DNA of 64,000 nt. It comes from Pseudomonas sp. TH15. Its GTDB lineage: Bacteria > Pseudomonadota > Gammaproteobacteria > Pseudomonadales > Pseudomonadaceae. The translations under genes and the position numbers were made by a program. The notes under the pieces are model-generated. The model made no database searches. It was given only the letters and a program-made list of their open reading frames with translations, and was not told the DNA's origin. Below are positions 43,507 through 55,392 of this stretch, piece after piece (the stretch's first letter is position 1; each line of letters opens with the position of its first letter). Where the stretch lies: the NCBI RefSeq assembly GCF_016651105.1, contig NZ_JAEKEL010000001.1, forward strand, positions 248,001 to 312,000, read 5' to 3'.

Positions 43507-44664
43507 ATGAAAAAGGTCCATTGCGCAGAGCGTCATGACTGGAAACAGACCGCCGAAAATCTCGGTTTTATGTTCCATACCATCGACGACGAACCCTATT
43601 GGGACGAGAGCGCGTACTACCAGTTCACGCTCAAACAGATCGAGAACGATCTCGAAGACCCGACCACCGAGCTTCATGACATGTGCATGGACCTGGTGGC
43701 CCGCGTGGTGCAGAGCGAGGAACTGTTGGAGCGCCTGAGCATTCCCGCGCCGTTCTTCGACCTGGTGCGCACTTCATGGCTCGAAGGCCACCCGCACTTG
43801 TATGGACGGATGGACTTCTCCTACAACGGCACCGGGCCGGCCAAGTTGCTGGAACTCAACTACGACACGCCGACCAGCCTGTATGAGGCGTCGGCGTTTC
43901 AGTGGGGCTGGCTGGAGCAGTGCATCGAACGCGGTCTGCTGCCCAAGCATGCCGACCAGTTCAACAGCATCGACACCAAGCTGCATCAGGCCTTTGCTCA
44001 ACTGCAGCTCACGCAACCGTTCTACTTCGCCTCGATGAAAGACTCGCTTGAAGACAAAGGCACCACCGACTACCTGCGCCTGATCGCGGAAAAGGTCGGC
44101 ATCGAATCACGCCACATCGATCTCGAAGACATTGGCCTCACCAGTGATGGCCGTTTCGTCGACCTCGAAGATCGCTGGATTCCACACCTGTTCAAACTGC
44201 ACGCCTGGGAGTTCATCTTCCACGAGCCCTTCGGCGCGGCGATTGCCCAGAGCGATACGCAGTTTTTCGAGCCAGCCTGGAAATCGATCATCTCCAACAA
44301 AGGCATCCTGCCGTTGCTGTGGGAATTCAACAAAGGTCACCCGAACCTGCTCGCCGCCCATCTGGATACCGATCCAAGCAAAGCGGTGCCCAAGGGCTGG
44401 GTGCGCAAGCCATTCTTCTCTCGGGAAGGCGCCAACATCGAGTTGCAAACTGCCGACGGTCTGATCGTGAAAGAGGACGGCCCCTACACCGACGCGCCGT
44501 TTATCCTTCAGGAATTCGCCCCGTTGCCGAAGTTTGGCGACAGCTTTACGTTGGTCGGCTCGTGGGTGATTGGCGACCAGGCGGCCGGCATTGGCGTGCG
44601 GGAAGACAACAGTTTGATCACCAAGGATTCAAGCCGGTTTTTGCCGCATTTGATCCTTGATTGA
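43507..44664 (+). CDS. yjfC: Glutathionylspermidine-synthase-family ATP-grasp protein (YjfC)
   Basis: 385 residues of the C-terminal synthetase domain of glutathionylspermidine synthase. RMDFSYNGTGPAKLLELNYDTPTSLYEASAFQWGW is the substrate-binding block and GWVRKPFFSREGANIEL the ATP-grasp loop, with a closing GIGVREDNSLITKDSSRF stretch. Family members join an amino group to a peptide carboxyl with ATP. No amidase domain is fused. With the DUF1190 partner it may modify an envelope component, perhaps with a polyamine; that is inference. Confidence 0.9.
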   Translation: MKKVHCAERHDWKQTAENLGFMFHTIDDEPYWDESAYYQFTLKQIENDLEDPTTELHDMCMDLVARVVQSEELLERLSIPAPFFDLVRTSWLEGHPHLYGRMDFSYNGTGPAKLLELNYDTPTSLYEASAFQWGWLEQCIERGLLPKHADQFNSIDTKLHQAFAQLQLTQPFYFASMKDSLEDKGTTDYLRLIAEKVGIESRHIDLEDIGLTSDGRFVDLEDRWIPHLFKLHAWEFIFHEPFGAAIAQSDTQFFEPAWKSIISNKGILPLLWEFNKGHPNLLAAHLDTDPSKAVPKGWVRKPFFSREGANIELQTADGLIVKEDGPYTDAPFILQEFAPLPKFGDSFTLVGSWVIGDQAAGIGVREDNSLITKDSSRFLPHLILD

Positions 44665-44674
44665 AACGCCATCC

Positions 44675-44755
44675 CTGTAGGAACTGCGGCACGCTGCGAT
44701 CTTTTGATTCTGTTTTTCAAGATCAAAAAATCGCAGCGTGCCGCAGCTCCTACAG
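44675..44755. repeat. Long hairpin repeat after yjfC (AGGAACTGCGGC family)
   Basis: An 81-base inverted repeat, CTGTAGGAACTGCGGCACGC with its complement GTGCCGCAGCTCCTACAG, sharing the GATCTTTTGAT inner parts of the copy at 41566. Confidence 0.85.
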
Positions 44756-44780
44756 TTGATCGTGGTGTTTTGCAGGCACA

Positions 44781-44815
44781 AAAAAGGCCCGTCGTTTACA
44801 GCGACGGGCCTTTTT
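44781..44815. terminator. Bidirectional terminator between yjfC and ssb
   Basis: AAAAAGGCCCGTCG, a short loop, then CGACGGGCCTTTTT. A-run and T-run on each side make it usable in both directions, fitting the convergent yjfC and ssb. Confidence 0.9.
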
Positions 44816-44839
44816 GTTTGCAGCGGTTACAACAGCAAA

Positions 44840-45367
44840 TCAGAACGGGATATCGTCATCAAAGCTGTCGAAATCCGGAGCCGGTTGCGGCGCTGCCTGC
44901 TGTGGAGGCGGAGCCTGACGCGACTGTTGCGGTGCCGACTGCTGCGGACGTGGCGCCTGCTGACGTGGGGCCGGGGCGGACTGCTGGTAGTTATTGCCCC
45001 CGCCTTGCTGATCGCCCTGCTGTGGACGGCCGCCCAGCAGTTGCATGGTGCCTTGCATGTCGACCACGATTTCAGTGGTGTAACGCTTGATACCGTCTTT
45101 TTCCCACTCGCGGGTTTGCAGTTTGCCTTCGATGTAGACCTGCGAACCTTTACGCAGGTATTCACCGGCGATTTCGGCAACCTTGCCGAACATCGATACA
45201 CGGTGCCATTCGGTCTTCTCGACCTTCTGACCGGTTTGCTTGTCGGTCCATTGTTCGCTGGTCGCCAGACTCAGGTTGGTCACGGCGTTACCGTTAGGCA
45301 AGTAGCGAACTTCGGGATCCTGGCCGCAAGTACCGACCAATATGACTTTGTTAACCCCACGGGCCAT
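44840..45367 (-). CDS. ssb: Single-stranded DNA-binding protein
   Basis: SSB coats single-stranded DNA in replication, repair and recombination. 175 residues: the OB-fold opens [29 protein letters not shown] with [15 protein letters not shown] and [15 protein letters not shown], then a Gln/Pro-rich linker and the acidic tip [11 protein letters not shown], which binds partner proteins. Length and tip are normal. Downstream of the MFS gene on the same strand, nine bases away. Confidence 0.97.
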   Translation of the reverse strand: MARGVNKVILVGTCGQDPEVRYLPNGNAVTNLSLATSEQWTDKQTGQKVEKTEWHRVSMFGKVAEIAGEYLRKGSQVYIEGKLQTREWEKDGIKRYTTEIVVDMQGTMQLLGGRPQQGDQQGGGNNYQQSAPAPRQQAPRPQQSAPQQSRQAPPPQQAAPQPAPDFDSFDDDIPF

Positions 45368-45376
45368 AACGTTCTC

Positions 45377-46774
45377 CTAGGCTACGCACGCTTCCCCGGC
45401 CGGGTTGTTCACCAGGCGCTCAAGGGTGGTGCGATCCAATAGTTCTGTGTCCAATTTGATGTAAATCGCCGCTTCGTCTGCAACGATCACTGCATCTGTT
45501 ACCCCTACGACGGCCTTCAGGCGCTCAACCAGACCCGCTTCGCGGATCGCCTCGGGCGACAGCGGCAAGCGCAGACTCGTCACGTAGGGAGGTTCGCGCA
45601 TGGTAACAGCAAAGGCCAACCAGAGGGCAGCCAGGCCAGCGCATCCGAGGAAGACAACCGACAAACCGCCATGCTGGAACATCCAGCCGCCGAGGATCCC
45701 GCCCAGCGCCGAACCGAGGAACTGGCTGGTGGAATAAACCCCCATCGCAGTGCCCTTCCCGCCCGCTGGTGAAACCTTGCTGATCAGCGATGGCAAGGAA
45801 GCTTCCAGCAGATTGAACGCGGTGAAGAACACCACCGTACCAATCACCAGAGCTCGCAAGGTGTCGCCGAACTGCCAGAAGAATAGCTCAGTGAGCATCA
45901 GCGTCGTCACGGCGCCCAATAAAACTCGTTTCATTTTGCGTTTCTTCTCGCCGTAGATAATGAACGGGATCATGGCGAAGAAGGAGATCAGCAGCGCGGT
46001 CAGGTACACCCACCAGTGCTGCTCTTTGGGCAGCCCGGCTTTTTCGACCAGAGCCAGGGGCAATGCAACGAAGCTCGACATCAACATCGCATGTAACACA
46101 AAAATGCCGAGGTCCAGGCGCAGCAGGTCCGGGTGCTTGAGTGTCGGGATCAGCGCCTGGCGCGCAACGCCGGACTCACGGTGCTGCAACGGGCCGGTGG
46201 CGCGCGGCACCATGAACATCACGATCACGATGCCGAACAGCGCCATGCCGCCGGTGGCGAGGAACAAGCCAGACAGACCGAACGCACGGGTCAGCAACGG
46301 TCCTACAACCATGGCGACCGCGAACGACAGACCAATTGTCATGCCGATCATGGCCATGGCTTTGGTCCGATGCTGTTCCCGGGTCAGGTCTGACAGCAGC
46401 GCCATGACCGCCGCGGAAATCGCCCCGGCGCCTTGCAGCACTCGACCGGCGATGACGCCCCAGATCGAATCGGCATTGGCCGCCAGCACGCTACCCAGGG
46501 CGAAAACGATCAGCCCCAGATAAATGACCGGACGCCGGCCGATACGATCGGAAATGAAACCGAACGGAATCTGAAAAATCGCCTGGGTCAGGCCATAAGC
46601 GCCAATCGCCAGCCCTATAAGGGCCGGGGTCGCTCCAGCCAGGTCCATCCCATAGGTCGCCAGAACCGGCAACACCATGAACATGCCAAGCATACGGAAG
46701 GCGAACACCAGGGCCAGACCGCTTGCTGCGCGGGTCTCACTGCCACTCATGCGTTCGCTGTGGGGATCGTGCAT
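45377..46774 (-). CDS. MFS transporter with C-terminal YAM domain, YajR-like
   Basis: 465 residues. Twelve membrane helices with the motif GFISDRIGRRPVIYLGL in the first loop and GRVLQGAGAISAAVMALLSD in helix 4, then a soluble ferredoxin-like domain from about 385 (LVERLKAVVGVTDAVIVADEAAIYIKLD), which is the YAM domain known from YajR. The drug or substrate is not known. Divergent from uvrA and in the same order as PA4233 in P. aeruginosa, as I recall. Adjacent to ssb. Confidence 0.9.
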   Translation of the reverse strand: MHDPHSERMSGSETRAASGLALVFAFRMLGMFMVLPVLATYGMDLAGATPALIGLAIGAYGLTQAIFQIPFGFISDRIGRRPVIYLGLIVFALGSVLAANADSIWGVIAGRVLQGAGAISAAVMALLSDLTREQHRTKAMAMIGMTIGLSFAVAMVVGPLLTRAFGLSGLFLATGGMALFGIVIVMFMVPRATGPLQHRESGVARQALIPTLKHPDLLRLDLGIFVLHAMLMSSFVALPLALVEKAGLPKEQHWWVYLTALLISFFAMIPFIIYGEKKRKMKRVLLGAVTTLMLTELFFWQFGDTLRALVIGTVVFFTAFNLLEASLPSLISKVSPAGGKGTAMGVYSTSQFLGSALGGILGGWMFQHGGLSVVFLGCAGLAALWLAFAVTMREPPYVTSLRLPLSPEAIREAGLVERLKAVVGVTDAVIVADEAAIYIKLDTELLDRTTLERLVNNPAGEACVA

Positions 46775-46820
46775 GGAAAAACCTCATGTGAACCGGCGGC
46801 GATTCTACCAGTCCCATCGA

Positions 46821-46848
46821 TTGACGGGGTATATCGCGACGCTATGAC
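46821..46848 (+). promoter_or_regulatory. Possible promoter for uvrA
   Basis: TTGACG (46821-46826) and TATGAC (46843-46848) with 16-base spacing, a reasonable sigma-70 candidate in the divergent gap, about 110 bases before the uvrA start. I found no LexA box meeting the CTG-N10-CAG pattern. Confidence 0.45.
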
Positions 46849-46965
46849 GCGCATAGATGACGCACTCTTCATGTAAGCCTGTGCAACCCGCATTTGATAG
46901 TGTGCATCCATCCAGTATTTGGCCGTATACTCCTACGTTTTCGACGCCCGCCGAGCGAGGCCACT

Positions 46966-49800
<2,835 letters not shown>

Positions 49801-49812
49801 TTCAGGCCCATG

Positions 49813-49852
49813 AAAAAGCCCCTGTCACTTTATCGGTGACAGGGGCTTTTTT
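49813..49852. terminator. Terminator after uvrA
   Basis: A-run, then a 12-base stem (AGCCCCTGTCAC with GTGACAGGGGCT) around a 7-base loop, then T-run. Usable in both directions, so it may also serve the convergent ferritin gene. Confidence 0.92.
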
Positions 49853-49863
49853 GTTTCTTGCCT

Positions 49864-49931
49864 CTGTAGGAGCAAAGCTTGCTCGCGATGGCGATCTAAA
49901 AGACGCCAACGCCGGCAAGCCATGCTCCTGC
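49864..49931. repeat. Degenerate REP pair (GTAGGAGCAAAGCTTGCTCGCGA family)
   Basis: The left arm (CTGTAGGAGCAAAGCTTGCTCGCGA type) is intact, but the right arm (GCCGGCAAGCCATGCTCCTG) has diverged. It directly precedes the ferritin stop region. Confidence 0.6.
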
Positions 49932-49940
49932 AAAGCAGGA

Positions 49941-50405
49941 TCAGAACTGCGATTGCAGATAATTCTCCAGACCGATCAATTTGATCAGACCCAGCTGCTT
50001 CTCCAGCCAGTAGGTGTGATCTTCTTCGGTATCGGCCAGTTGAATACGCAGGATCTCGCGGCTGACGTAGTCCTTGTGCCGCTCGCAGAGCTCGATGCCC
50101 TTGCAGAGTGCGGCACGGACTTTGTATTCCAGTCGCAGGTCGGCAGCGAGCATATCAGGCACTGTGGTGCCGACATCCAGGTCGTCCGGACGCATGCGTG
50201 GCGTGCCTTCGAGCATCAGGATGCGACGCATCAGGGCGTCAGCGTGCTGCGCCTCTTCTTCCATCTCGTGGTTGATACGTTCGTAGAGCTCGGTGAAACC
50301 CCAGTCCTCGTACATCCGCGAATGGATGAAATATTGATCACGCGCCGCCAGTTCGCCGGTCAGCAACGTGTTGAGGTAATCGATTACGTCTGGGTGGCCT
50401 TGCAT
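49941..50405 (-). CDS. bfrA: Bacterioferritin-type ferritin without the heme ligand (FtnA/BfrA)
   Basis: A 24-mer iron store. The 154-residue protein begins [35 protein letters not shown] and has the ferroxidase ligands in [15 protein letters not shown] and [16 protein letters not shown]. Where heme-binding bacterioferritins have a Met in DEMKHAD, this one has Ala (EEAQHAD), so it should not bind heme; the P. aeruginosa equivalent (PA4235) is described the same way. It lies next to catalase, whose heme needs iron. The ATG at 50405 is chosen; the open frame extends to 50447. Confidence 0.93.
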   Translation of the reverse strand: MQGHPDVIDYLNTLLTGELAARDQYFIHSRMYEDWGFTELYERINHEMEEEAQHADALMRRILMLEGTPRMRPDDLDVGTTVPDMLAADLRLEYKVRAALCKGIELCERHKDYVSREILRIQLADTEEDHTYWLEKQLGLIKLIGLENYLQSQF

Positions 50406-50516
50406 CGCCCTACATCTCCCTGCTTGAAAGTCCGTAGTTTGAACCAAGGCGACTGATTGGTCACTCCGCTTACGCGATAAAAGAGAAGATATTCTGAGAA
50501 AAGTGGTTTAAATAAC

Positions 50517-50541
50517 GCAAAAGCCGCCCAAATGAGGGCGG
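50517..50541 (-). terminator. Terminator of the catalase gene
   Basis: On the minus strand CCGCCC, a 6-base loop, GGGCGG and then CTTTTG, 20 bases after the catalase stop. Confidence 0.82.
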
Positions 50542-50560
50542 TTCTGCTTATCGTTTAGAC

Positions 50561-52003
50561 TTAGTTAAGCTGTACGCCCAACGCCTTTGCAATTGCTTCT
50601 CCATATGCCGAGTCAGCCCTGAAGAAGTGCTGCAGTTGACGGTCAACCACATCGCTGGAAACCCCAGCCATGGCGCCGGCAATGTTGTTGACCAGCAGGG
50701 TTTTCTGCTCATCACTCATCAGGCGGAACAGCGCGCCGGCGTGGCTGTAGTAATCGGTGTCTTCGCGGTGATCGTAACGATCAGCCGCACCGCTCAAGGC
50801 CAGCGCAGGCTCGGCGTAGCGCGGGGCTTGTTTCGGCGACTCTACGTAGCTGTTCGGCTCGTAATTGGGCGTTGCACCACCGTTGCTGCCGAACGCCATG
50901 GAACCATCACGCTGATAGCTGTTGACCTGATTACGCGGAGCATTCACCGGCAGCTGCTGGTGGTTGGTGCCAACACGGTAGCGGTGAGCATCAGCGTAAG
51001 CGAACACACGACCTTGCAGCATGCGATCCGGCGACAGCCCCACACCCGGGACCATGTTGCTTGGGCCAAATGCAGCCTGCTCCACTTCAGCAAAGTAATT
51101 CTGCGGATTGCGGTTGAGCTCCAGTTCACCCACTTCGATCAGCGGGAACTCTTTCTGCGACCAGGTCTTGGTCACGTCGAACGGGTTCTCGTAGTGTGCC
51201 GAGGCCTGGGCCTCGGTCATGATCTGAATGCACACGCGCCATTTGGGGAAATCACCGCGTTCGATCGCACCGAACAGATCCCGCTGAGCATAATCCGGAT
51301 CGGTACCGGCCAAGCGTGCCGCGTCTGCCGGCGCCAGGTTCTTGATCCCCTGCTGGGTCTTGTAGTGCCATTTCACCCAATGACGCTCACCCTTGGCGCT
51401 GATCAGACTGTAGGTGTGGCTGCCGAAGCCGTGCATGTGACGGTAGCCGTCAGGGATGCCGCGATCCGAGAACAAGATGGTGACTTGGTGCAGCGCCTCA
51501 GGAGAGTGCGACCAGAAGTCCCACATCATTTGTGCGCTTTTCAGATTGCTTTGCGGCAGGCGTTTCTGGGTGTGGATAAAGTCCGGGAATTTCAGTGGAT
51601 CGCGAATGAAGAACACTGGCGTGTTGTTACCAACGATGTCCCAGTTGCCTTCTTCGGTATAAAACTTCAGCGCAAAACCACGTGGATCGCGTTCGGTATC
51701 AGCCGAACCACGCTCGCCACCAACGGTCGAAAACCGAAGGAAGGTGGGTGTTTCTTTACCAACCGACTCGAACAGCTTCGCCCTGGTGTACTGGGTGATA
51801 TCCCGGGTGACGGTGAATTTACCGTGAGCGCCCGAACCCTTGGCGTGTACACGACGTTCAGGAATGTTTTCACGGTTGAAATGCGCAAGCTTTTCGATGA
51901 GGTGAAAGTCATCGAGGAGCAACGGGCCCCGAGGGCCGGCAGTGCGAGAGTTCTGGTTATCGGCAACGGGCGCGCCGCTGGCGGTGGTAAGGATGGTACT
52001 CAT
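50561..52003 (-). CDS. katA: Monofunctional heme catalase
   Basis: Splits hydrogen peroxide to water and oxygen. 480 residues, the length of small-subunit (clade 3) catalases. The distal His is in [11 protein letters not shown] (H53), [12 protein letters not shown] holds the distal Asn, and [15 protein letters not shown] the proximal Tyr heme ligand. I use the ATG at 52003 with GAGGA upstream; a TTG two codons before is less likely. Position next to a ferritin gene, then rplQ, is that of katA in P. aeruginosa. Upstream 52004-52203 shows only a one-half OxyR-like match, so regulation is left open. Confidence 0.93.
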   Translation of the reverse strand: MSTILTTASGAPVADNQNSRTAGPRGPLLLDDFHLIEKLAHFNRENIPERRVHAKGSGAHGKFTVTRDITQYTRAKLFESVGKETPTFLRFSTVGGERGSADTERDPRGFALKFYTEEGNWDIVGNNTPVFFIRDPLKFPDFIHTQKRLPQSNLKSAQMMWDFWSHSPEALHQVTILFSDRGIPDGYRHMHGFGSHTYSLISAKGERHWVKWHYKTQQGIKNLAPADAARLAGTDPDYAQRDLFGAIERGDFPKWRVCIQIMTEAQASAHYENPFDVTKTWSQKEFPLIEVGELELNRNPQNYFAEVEQAAFGPSNMVPGVGLSPDRMLQGRVFAYADAHRYRVGTNHQQLPVNAPRNQVNSYQRDGSMAFGSNGGATPNYEPNSYVESPKQAPRYAEPALALSGAADRYDHREDTDYYSHAGALFRLMSDEQKTLLVNNIAGAMAGVSSDVVDRQLQHFFRADSAYGEAIAKALGVQLN

Positions 52004-52204
52004 GCTCAATCTTCCTCAGGTCAGGCTAGGAACTGCCGGCAAATCGGCTTGGAGGGAGTATTGACCATCAAGATGACACCATCAAATGCATTAAGTCATG
52101 GACTTTGATAGAAAATAACTAATACAGAACCTCGACAGATAATGGCTGGTTTATTAGAGAACCGGCAGCGAAGTAAGAAATATAGTCGGTTTTCCAGCGC
52201 CCAC

Positions 52205-52230
52205 AAAAAACCGGGCACTAGGCCCGGTTC
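52205..52230 (-). terminator. Terminator of the ribosomal/rpoA operon
   Basis: Minus strand reads CCGGGC-type stem (arms at 52211-52216 and 52222-52227) followed by a T-run, 20 bases after the rplQ stop. Confidence 0.88.
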
Positions 52231-52249
52231 TTCGTTTCAGACTGACGTC

Positions 52250-52636
52250 TTACTCAGCGGATACAGCTTCACCGCCAACTGGACGATCAACCAACTCAAC
52301 GTACGCCATAGGCGCGTTGTCACCAGTGCGGAAGCCGCACTTGAGGATGCGCAGGTAGCCACCCTCACGGGTAGCGTAACGCTTGCCCAGGTCGTTGAAG
52401 AGCTTACCAACGATAGCTTTCGAACGAGTACGGTCGAAAACCAGACGGCGGTTAGCCAGGCTGTCTGTCTTGGCCAAAGTGATCAGCGGCTCAGCAACGC
52501 GACGCAGTTCTTTAGCTTTCGGCAGTGTAGTTTTGATCAGCTCGTGCTCGAACAGCGACACTGCCATGTTTTGAAACATGGCCTTGCGGTGCGAGCTAGT
52601 GCGGCTCAGGTGACGACCACTTTTACGATGACGCAT
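52250..52636 (-). CDS. rplQ: Ribosomal protein L17
   Basis: 128 residues; opens [37 protein letters not shown], the L17 hallmark, with [17 protein letters not shown] near the end of the core. It binds 23S rRNA near the exit tunnel. Last gene of the alpha operon, following rpoA, and ended by a clear terminator. Confidence 0.98.
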   Translation of the reverse strand: MRHRKSGRHLSRTSSHRKAMFQNMAVSLFEHELIKTTLPKAKELRRVAEPLITLAKTDSLANRRLVFDRTRSKAIVGKLFNDLGKRYATREGGYLRILKCGFRTGDNAPMAYVELVDRPVGGEAVSAE

Positions 52637-52678
52637 GGTTCATTCCTTACCAAACACAACGTTCGGTGATTACGACGA

Positions 52679-53680
52679 TCAGGCAGTCGCCTTGTCGTCC
52701 TTCTTAAGACTTGCAGGCGGCCAGTTGTCGAGGCGCATGCCGAGGGACAGACCGCGGGAGGCCAGAACGTCCTTGATTTCAGTCAAGGATTTCTTGCCAA
52801 GGTTCGGAGTCTTCAACAGCTCTACTTCGGTACGCTGAATCAGGTCACCGATGTAGTAGATGTTTTCCGCCTTAAGGCAGTTAGCCGAACGTACAGTCAG
52901 TTCCAGATCGTCAACCGGGCGAAGCAGGATCGGATCGATCTCGTCTTCCTGCTCGACAACCACTGGCTCACTATCACCTTTGAGGTCCACGAACGCAGCC
53001 AACTGCTGTTGCAGGATGGTTGCAGCGCGACGGATAGCCTCTTCAGGATCCAGAGTACCGTTGGTTTCCAGATCAATAACCAGCTTGTCCAGGTTAGTAC
53101 GCTGTTCGACACGGGCGTTTTCCACCACGTATGCGATACGGCGAACCGGGCTGAACGAAGAGTCAAGCTGCAAGCGACCGATGCTGCGGCTTTCGTCTTC
53201 ATCGCTCTGACGCGAGTCTGCCGGTTCATAACCACGACCACGAGCTACGGTGAGCTTCATGTTCAGGGCGCCGTTAGACGCCAGGTTAGCGATTACGTGA
53301 TCGGGGTTAACGATCTCGACATCATGATCCAGCTGAATATCGGCAGCGGTAACCACCCCCGAACCCTTCTTCGACAAGGTCAGCGTAACTTCGTCACGGC
53401 CGTGCAGCTTGATAGCCAGACCTTTAAGGTTCAACAGGATTTCAATTACGTCTTCCTGTACACCTTCGATGGCGCTGTACTCGTGGAGCACACCGTCAAT
53501 CTCGGCCTCGACTACTGCACAGCCGGGCATTGAGGACAACAAGATGCGTCGCAGCGCGTTGCCCAGGGTGTGGCCGAAACCACGCTCGAGAGGCTCGAGA
53601 GTGATCTTGGCGCGGGTTGGACTGACAACCTGCACATCAATATGGCGGGGTGTCAGGAACTCATTTACCGAAATCTGCAT
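52679..53680 (-). CDS. rpoA: RNA polymerase subunit alpha
   Basis: 333 residues. The N-terminal domain ([26 protein letters not shown]) dimerises and starts assembly of the core enzyme. The C-terminal domain from about 250 has [22 protein letters not shown] with the DNA- and activator-binding Arg and Lys residues, and [13 protein letters not shown]. Length is normal. Between rpsD and rplQ as in all gammaproteobacteria. Confidence 0.98.
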   Translation of the reverse strand: MQISVNEFLTPRHIDVQVVSPTRAKITLEPLERGFGHTLGNALRRILLSSMPGCAVVEAEIDGVLHEYSAIEGVQEDVIEILLNLKGLAIKLHGRDEVTLTLSKKGSGVVTAADIQLDHDVEIVNPDHVIANLASNGALNMKLTVARGRGYEPADSRQSDEDESRSIGRLQLDSSFSPVRRIAYVVENARVEQRTNLDKLVIDLETNGTLDPEEAIRRAATILQQQLAAFVDLKGDSEPVVVEQEDEIDPILLRPVDDLELTVRSANCLKAENIYYIGDLIQRTEVELLKTPNLGKKSLTEIKDVLASRGLSLGMRLDNWPPASLKKDDKATA

Positions 53681-53702
53681 GGATGCACCTATTTTCTAGC
53701 CC

Positions 53703-54323
53703 TTACTTGGAGTAGAGCTCGACAATCAGGCTTTCGTTGATGTCGGCGGACAGATCACTGCGAGCAGGAACGTTCTTGAAAACGCCCGACTTCTTCTCAG
53801 TGTCTACTTCTACCCATTCTACGCGGCCACGTTGGGCACACAGATCGAGAGCTTGGACAATGCGAAGTTGGTTCTTTGCTTTCTCGCGAATCGCGACCAC
53901 GTCACCAGCACGAACCTGGTACGACGGCACGTTTACGGTTTGACCGTTAACGCTTACGGATTTGTGCGATACCAGCTGACGGGATTCGGCACGAGTAGAG
54001 CCAAAACCCATACGGTATACAACGTTGTCCAGACGGCATTCGAGCAGCTGCAACAGGTTTTCGCCAGTTGCGCCTTTCTTGCCAGCAGCTTCTTTGTAGT
54101 AGCCGCTGAATTGACGCTCGAGAACGCCGTAGATACGACGGACCTTCTGCTTTTCACGCAGTTGGGTGCCGTAATCGGACTGGCGACCGCGGCGTTGGCC
54201 GTGGATACCAGGTGCTGCTTCGATGTTGCACTTCGATTCGATCGCGCGCACGCCGCTCTTCAGAAAGAGATCGGTGCCTTCACGACGAGCCAGTTTGCAT
54301 TTTGGACCAATGTAACGAGCCAT
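53703..54323 (-). CDS. rpsD: Ribosomal protein S4
   Basis: 206 residues; [23 protein letters not shown] start, the S4 RNA-binding domain with [30 protein letters not shown], and the family's C-terminal WVEVD. Only two cysteines, so this is the zinc-free form. S4 starts 30S assembly and, in E. coli, represses its own operon by binding the leader; a similar role here is likely. Confidence 0.98.
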   Translation of the reverse strand: MARYIGPKCKLARREGTDLFLKSGVRAIESKCNIEAAPGIHGQRRGRQSDYGTQLREKQKVRRIYGVLERQFSGYYKEAAGKKGATGENLLQLLECRLDNVVYRMGFGSTRAESRQLVSHKSVSVNGQTVNVPSYQVRAGDVVAIREKAKNQLRIVQALDLCAQRGRVEWVEVDTEKKSGVFKNVPARSDLSADINESLIVELYSK

Positions 54324-54341
54324 TCTTTACAATCTCCTGGA

Positions 54342-54731
54342 TTACACGCGGCGCTTCTTCGGCGGACGGCACCCGTTGTGCGGGATTGGCGTCACGTCGG
54401 TGATGCTGGCGATCTTGTAGCCACAGCCGTTCAAAGCGCGGACTGCGGATTCACGACCTGGGCCTGGACCTTTGACGTTTACGTCGAGGTTTTTCAGACC
54501 GTATTCCAGCGCAGCTTGACCAGCACGTTCAGCAGCTACTTGAGCAGCAAACGGCGTGGACTTGCGAGAACCGCGGAAACCCGAACCACCGGAGGTAGCC
54601 CAAGAAAGCGCGTTACCTTGACGGTCGGTGATGGTCACGATTGTGTTGTTAAAAGACGCATGGATGTGGGCGATGCCATCAACCACTGTCTTTTTGACTT
54701 TTTTACGAGGACGAGCAGCAGGTTTAGCCAT
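54342..54731 (-). CDS. rpsK: Ribosomal protein S11
   Basis: 129 residues; opens [39 protein letters not shown] and ends in the basic [15 protein letters not shown], both S11 marks. Sits on the 30S platform near the mRNA path. Nineteen bases before rpsD. Confidence 0.98.
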   Translation of the reverse strand: MAKPAARPRKKVKKTVVDGIAHIHASFNNTIVTITDRQGNALSWATSGGSGFRGSRKSTPFAAQVAAERAGQAALEYGLKNLDVNVKGPGPGRESAVRALNGCGYKIASITDVTPIPHNGCRPPKKRRV

Positions 54732-54761
54732 GATTAATTTCCTGTCGATTCGCTGGGGCGA

Positions 54762-55118
54762 TTACTTGCGGATCGGCTTACGCGGACCTTTACGGGTACG
54801 CGCGTTAGTCTTGGTACGCTGACCGCGCACTGGAAGACCACGACGATGACGCAGACCGCGATAGCAACCGAGGTCCATCAAACGCTTGATTTTCATGTTG
54901 ATTTCGCGACGCAGGTCACCTTCAGTGGTGAACTTCGCCACTTCGCCACGCAGCTGTTCAATCTGCTCGTCGCTCAGATCTTTGATCTTTGCGGCTGGGT
55001 TTACCCCAGTCACTGCACAGATCTTCTGTGCAGTAGTGCGACCAACACCATAGATGTAGGTCAGCGAGATAACAGTATGCTTGTTATCTGGAATGTTAAC
55101 GCCTGCAATACGGGCCAT
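54762..55118 (-). CDS. rpsM: Ribosomal protein S13
   Basis: 118 residues; [26 protein letters not shown] start and the C-terminal basic tail [26 protein letters not shown] that reaches toward the P-site tRNA. First gene of the alpha operon proper; an upstream leader of about 130 bases holds a hairpin at 55208. Confidence 0.98.
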   Translation of the reverse strand: MARIAGVNIPDNKHTVISLTYIYGVGRTTAQKICAVTGVNPAAKIKDLSDEQIEQLRGEVAKFTTEGDLRREINMKIKRLMDLGCYRGLRHRRGLPVRGQRTKTNARTRKGPRKPIRK

Positions 55119-55207
55119 TCAGTGGGACTCCAATTGACAGCTACCTACGCCCCGGAAGCCAAGAAATAGGGCGCGAGATAATATCGCTGTAATAACAAAT
55201 AATCAAC

Positions 55208-55231
55208 CCGGCAGCGCACTAGCTGCCGGGC
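55208..55231 (-). promoter_or_regulatory. Hairpin between rpmJ and rpsM
   Basis: CCCGGCAGC and GCTGCCGGG around a six-base loop; on the minus strand it is followed by TTGATTATTTGTTATT, a loosely U-rich stretch. It marks either partial termination of the spc operon or the leader of the alpha operon where S4 could act. Confidence 0.55.
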
Positions 55232-55248
55232 TTGAAGCACAATCACAC

Positions 55249-55365
55249 TCAGCCTTGGCGCTGTTTGTGACGCGGTTCCGCGCTGCAAATTACTCGAACA
55301 ACACCTTCGCGGCGAATAATTTTGCAGTTACGGCACAGCTTTTTCACCGATGCACGAACTTTCAT
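55249..55365 (-). CDS. rpmJ: Ribosomal protein L36
   Basis: 38 residues, [20 protein letters not shown] and a closing HKQRQG. The zinc ligands C11, C14, C27 and H33 are all present, so this is the zinc-binding form. Strong GAGGAG before the ATG. In bacteria with Zur, a zinc-free L36 paralogue is often kept elsewhere. Lies between secY and rpsM. Confidence 0.97.
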
Positions 55366-55392
55366 CACCAACTCCTCGAACCTTATGGGTAC

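Noticed and set aside
46895..46930. Possible LexA (SOS) box before uvrA
   Set aside because: The nearest match has CTG and CA with a final C rather than CAG at the proper spacing, so it does not meet the consensus.
52108..52122. OxyR-type site before katA
   Set aside because: One ATAG-N7-CTAA half is present but the second half required by the consensus is missing on either side.
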